NCBI GenBank assembly: GCA_003487005.1
Contig: DNFG01000261.1
Span: 1-8,090 of the forward strand
Reading direction: 5' to 3'
DNA length: 8,090 bases
Source: Bryobacterales bacterium
GTDB lineage: Bacteria; Acidobacteriota; Terriglobia; Bryobacterales; Bryobacteraceae
Part shown: piece by piece, positions 6,615-8,090 of the stretch
Layout of the letters: every line of letters starts with the position of its first letter
Position numbering within the stretch: the stretch's first letter is position 1
The notes under the pieces: model-generated
What the model was told of the DNA's origin: nothing
Seen by the model: the letters and a program-made list of their open reading frames with translations, nothing else
Database searches by the model: none
Position numbers and translations under genes: made by a program

Positions 6615-7145
6615 CTAGTTTGAGGGGTTTTTGACGTCCGAGGTCAGGCGTTTCACCACGGATTGCGCGGCTTTGTCGAGATCCTTGGCCATGCCGCTTT
6701 TGGGAGGGAGCCAGGTGGACCAGAGAACCCGGCGCGCGCGCGGGTCAACCAGAAAGACATTGCCCCGGCCTCGCGAGAAGCCGGAGCCACGCTGGAAGTT
6801 GGCGTAATCGCGCTGATCGGCGGCATCGCTGCCTTCCTCGTCTTTCTTCTCGGCTTCGGCGGGTGGCGGGTACAGTTCCTTGAGTTTCTGCTCGAAGCTT
6901 TCGCCGAGTTGACCGGTGATGACGGCGTCGGCGAGGGCGGGATCGACGACAACTTCGTAGGCGCCGGTGCGCGTGAGGTGATTCGCGAGGTATTGATCGA
7001 AGCCGGAGGTCAGGGGGAGGATGTAGATGGTCCTGACGGTGGAAAGCATCACGGGCGCTGCCTGAACCGGGGCCGGTGCGGGGGCGGGGGCGGGTTCCTG
7101 CGCACAAACCGGCAAGACGAGGAGGGCCAGCAGAAGGAATGGCAT
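6615..7145 (-). CDS. Small exported hypothetical protein with Ala-Pro repeat
   Basis: I do not recognise this 176-residue protein. It begins with a hydrophobic stretch MPFLLLALLVLPVCAQ, consistent with a Sec signal cleaved after VCA. The Cys at 14 is preceded by LPV, a poor lipobox. An Ala-Pro repeat follows (18-26), then an alpha/beta-looking segment (38-90: TIYILPLTSGFDQYLANHL, YEVVVDPALADAVITGQL) that faintly resembles outer-membrane assembly or curli-secretion accessory domains, which build on ILP-type strands. Next come a charged linker (95-115) and VFLVDPRARRVLWSTW (130-145). The open frame extends upstream to 7301, but that part covers the promoter and the divergent gene, so I chose ATG 7145, which follows GGGGAGG. 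That ribosome site sits only two bases from the ATG, unusually close. The gene heads a two-gene minus-strand unit with the DUF3137-like gene. A periplasmic or envelope role is likely; the function is unknown. Confidence 0.72.
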   Translation of the reverse strand: MPFLLLALLVLPVCAQEPAPAPAPAPVQAAPVMLSTVRTIYILPLTSGFDQYLANHLTRTGAYEVVVDPALADAVITGQLGESFEQKLKELYPPPAEAEKKDEEGSDAADQRDYANFQRGSGFSRGRGNVFLVDPRARRVLWSTWLPPKSGMAKDLDKAAQSVVKRLTSDVKNPSN

Positions 7146-7147
7146 CA

Positions 7148-7154
7148 CCTCCCC
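7148..7154 (-). promoter_or_regulatory. Ribosome binding site of the exported-protein gene
   Basis: GGGGAGG on the minus strand (7154-7148) precedes ATG 7145 by only two bases. The match is strong, but the spacing is shorter than the usual five to nine, so efficient initiation at this ATG is not certain. No better in-frame start is visible downstream without losing the signal peptide. Confidence 0.45.
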
Positions 7155-7168
7155 ATCATACCCGCCGT

Positions 7169-7198
7169 ACAATAAGGATTCGCGCGTGTACAAGTCAA
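7169..7198 (-). promoter_or_regulatory. Promoter of the exported-protein / DUF3137-like pair
   Basis: On the minus strand TTGACT (7198-7193, five of six) is followed after 18 bases by TATTGT (7174-7169, four of six). Transcription would start near 7162, about 17 bases before ATG 7145. The element overlaps the ribosome site and first codons of the divergent glycosyltransferase gene, so expression of the two directions may interfere. Confidence 0.5.
7174..7178 (+). promoter_or_regulatory. Ribosome binding site that fixes a GTG start
   Basis: AAGGA lies seven bases before the GTG at 7186 and supports that codon as the start of the GT2 gene. The encoded protein then begins six residues before the conserved TVVIPCLNEE strand and loop, the expected place. 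A TACAAT at 7168-7173 resembles a -10 box but has no good -35 partner. Confidence 0.55.
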
Positions 7199-7869
7199 TT
7201 TCCATCACGGTTGTCATCCCCTGCCTGAACGAGGAGAAGGGGATCGAGGGCGTACTCAAGGCGATGCCGGGGTTCGTGGACGAGGTGGTGGTGGTGGACA
7301 ATGGCTCGACGGACCGGACGGCGGACGTGGCGGCGGCTTACGGGGCGAAGGTGATCCGCGAGGATGTGCGCGGTTACGGGCGGGCCTACAAACGCGGGTT
7401 CAGCGTGGCGACGGGCGACGTGATTGTGACGCTGGATGGCGACCAGAGCTATCCGCCGGACGCGATTTCGTACCTGTTGGAGGCGTTTCTGCATCTGGAA
7501 GCGGATTTTCTCAATGCGTCGCGGTTTCCGGTGCGCGACCGGCGCGCGATGAGCCTGAAGCACAAGTTCGGCAATCTGGTGTTGTCGATCACGATGTCGC
7601 TGCTGTTTTTCCGCTGGGTTCGTGATTCGCAAAGCGGGATGTGGGTGTTCCGGCGGTCGATTCTGGAGCGAATGAAGCTGGAGTCGGACGGGATGGCGTT
7701 CAGCGAAGAGATCAAGATCGAAGCGCTGCTCGATCCGAAGACCCGGTTCGAGGAGCTTTCCATTCTGTATTCGTCGCGGCTGGGGGAGATCAAGCTGAAT
7801 CCGTGGCGCGATGGGATCCACAATTTACTGTTCCTGATGAAAAAGCGCTTTGCACGCGGCGGCGGTTAA
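7186..7869 (+). CDS. GT2 glycosyltransferase, polyprenol-phosphate sugar synthase-like (DPM1/GtrB type)
   Basis: A complete 227-residue GT-A enzyme. The nucleotide-binding start is VVIPCLNEE (9-17) and VVDNGSTDRT (36-45). The metal-binding DXD is LDGD (83-86), and the acceptor/catalytic region is RDSQSGMWVF (146-155), whose DSQSG form is typical of dolichyl- and undecaprenyl-phosphate sugar synthases. A hydrophobic stretch (129-142) may contact the membrane, but the C-terminal transmembrane helices of GtrB/DPM-III enzymes are missing, so it resembles the short, single-domain DPM1 class. The likely reaction is sugar transfer from a nucleotide donor to polyprenyl phosphate, giving a lipid-linked sugar for periplasmic glycosylation. 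Start GTG 7186 has AAGGA seven bases upstream. It is divergent from the exported-protein gene with 40 bases between start codons. Another GT2 gene follows downstream. The sugar is not predictable from this sequence. Confidence 0.88.
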   Translation: MYKSISITVVIPCLNEEKGIEGVLKAMPGFVDEVVVVDNGSTDRTADVAAAYGAKVIREDVRGYGRAYKRGFSVATGDVIVTLDGDQSYPPDAISYLLEAFLHLEADFLNASRFPVRDRRAMSLKHKFGNLVLSITMSLLFFRWVRDSQSGMWVFRRSILERMKLESDGMAFSEEIKIEALLDPKTRFEELSILYSSRLGEIKLNPWRDGIHNLLFLMKKRFARGGG

Positions 7870-7896
7870 TGGTATTCTTCTTTCAGCCAGCCTGTG

Positions 7897-7918
7897 CGCG
7901 GCCCGTTCCCGAGCCGCG
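7897..7918 (+). terminator. Weak stem-loop after the GT2 gene
   Basis: CGCGGC (7897-7902) pairs with GCCGCG (7913-7918) around a ten-base loop, followed by ATTCCCTTTGTT. This is a short stem with a broken, mixed pyrimidine tail. It may be a weak intrinsic terminator in the 90-base gap between two co-directional glycosyltransferase genes, or only a chance palindrome. Confidence 0.27.
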
Positions 7919-7959
7919 ATTCCCTTTGTTCTCCAATTGTGATAGGACCGCGTGAAGAG

Positions 7960-8090
7960 ATGCCCCGCGTGGCGGTTGTCATCCCGAACCGGAACCGAGC
8001 CGGACTGTTGCGGCGGACGCTGGAAAGCGTTGCCGGGCAGACGGCGGCGGCAAGCCGGGTGGTCGTGGGGGGCAGATCGGAAGAGGACAC
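7960..8090 (+). CDS. GT2-family glycosyltransferase, N-terminal fragment cut by contig end
   Basis: Only the first 43 codons are present. MPRVAVVIPNRNRAGLLRRTLESVAGQT is the standard first strand and helix of a GT2 GT-A domain: VVIPNRNR is the nucleotide-binding start and LESVAGQT the first helix. The next strand begins as SRVVVGG and should lead to the first Asp-containing motif (V-D-N/D-G-S), but the sequence changes to RSEEDT. Those last residues come from bases 8074-8090, which match a sequencing adapter, so genuine coding sequence probably ends at about 8073. ATG 7960 is preceded by a modest purine stretch (GAAGAG) and, further off, AGGA (7944-7947). A GTG at 7939 is an alternative in-frame start. 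The opposite-strand reading of this region has no family features. Confidence 0.65.
   Translation, partial: MPRVAVVIPNRNRAGLLRRTLESVAGQTAAASRVVVGGRSEED
8074..8090. other. Illumina adapter-like sequence at contig end (probable contamination)
   Basis: The final 17 bases read AGATCGGAAGAGGACAC. The Illumina TruSeq adapter begins AGATCGGAAGAGCACAC, so 16 of 17 bases agree, including the first 12 without interruption. This location, the very end of the sequence and in the middle of a conserved glycosyltransferase motif that it disrupts, is what untrimmed read-through would produce. These bases should not be read as genomic. Confidence 0.85.

Noticed and set aside
7146..7301. Upstream extension of the exported-protein gene to position 7301
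   Set aside because: The extra 52 residues cover the minus-strand promoter and the divergent GT2 start. They would bury the signal peptide in the interior of the protein and have no ribosome site.
7866..8090. Minus-strand open frame running off the right edge
   Set aside because: The opposite strand encodes a textbook GT2 N-terminus, and the right end of this frame includes adapter bases.
1..8090. CRISPR array, insertion sequence or phage attachment site
   Set aside because: No regularly spaced direct repeats, no transposase-like frame with terminal inverted repeats, and no duplicate of the tRNA 3' end elsewhere in the window.

Overview
The window is GC-rich DNA, densely coding with strong G/C third positions. 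Its mix of cell-surface polysaccharide genes and hypothetical secreted or membrane proteins suggests a soil-type bacterium. An acidobacterial origin (Solibacter/Bryobacter-like) is my best guess, but no marker gene here proves it. It looks like a metagenomic or draft contig: the last 17 bases match the start of the Illumina TruSeq adapter with one mismatch, so the right edge is a contig end.

Layout. Positions 51-127 (minus strand) hold an elongator-type tRNA-Met (anticodon CAT, CCA encoded), with its own promoter at 148-176 and a strong stem-loop just past its 3' end at 4-37. A non-coding stretch of about 480 bases follows and ends in a promoter-like TTGACA/TAGAGT pair. From there a tightly packed plus-strand operon runs to 5540: a Wzt-type ABC transporter ATPase with a C-terminal glycan-binding domain, a SAM methyltransferase fused to a long coiled coil, and a 776-residue double glycosyltransferase (GT2 followed by GT4). 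The first two genes overlap by 8 bases and the next two are 4 bases apart. Convergent to this operon is a minus-strand pair (7145 down to 5553): a small exported Ala/Pro-rich protein and a two-helix membrane protein resembling DUF3137. Divergent from that pair is a plus-strand GT2 polyprenol-phosphate-sugar synthase-like gene (7186-7869), then the first codons of another GT2 enzyme cut by the contig end.

How the genes may work together. The most interesting part is the first operon. An ATPase with a Wzt_C-like domain next to a methyltransferase with a long coiled coil recalls ABC-transporter-dependent O-antigen export. In the E. coli O8/O9a systems a methyltransferase (WbdD) caps the chain, its coiled coil sets chain length, and the Wzt C-domain recognises the capped end. 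Here the methyltransferase lacks the WbdD kinase domain, no Wzm permease lies beside the ATPase, and the next gene is a two-domain glycosyltransferase. This is a plausible, variant chain-termination/export module; its function is inferred from domain architecture only.
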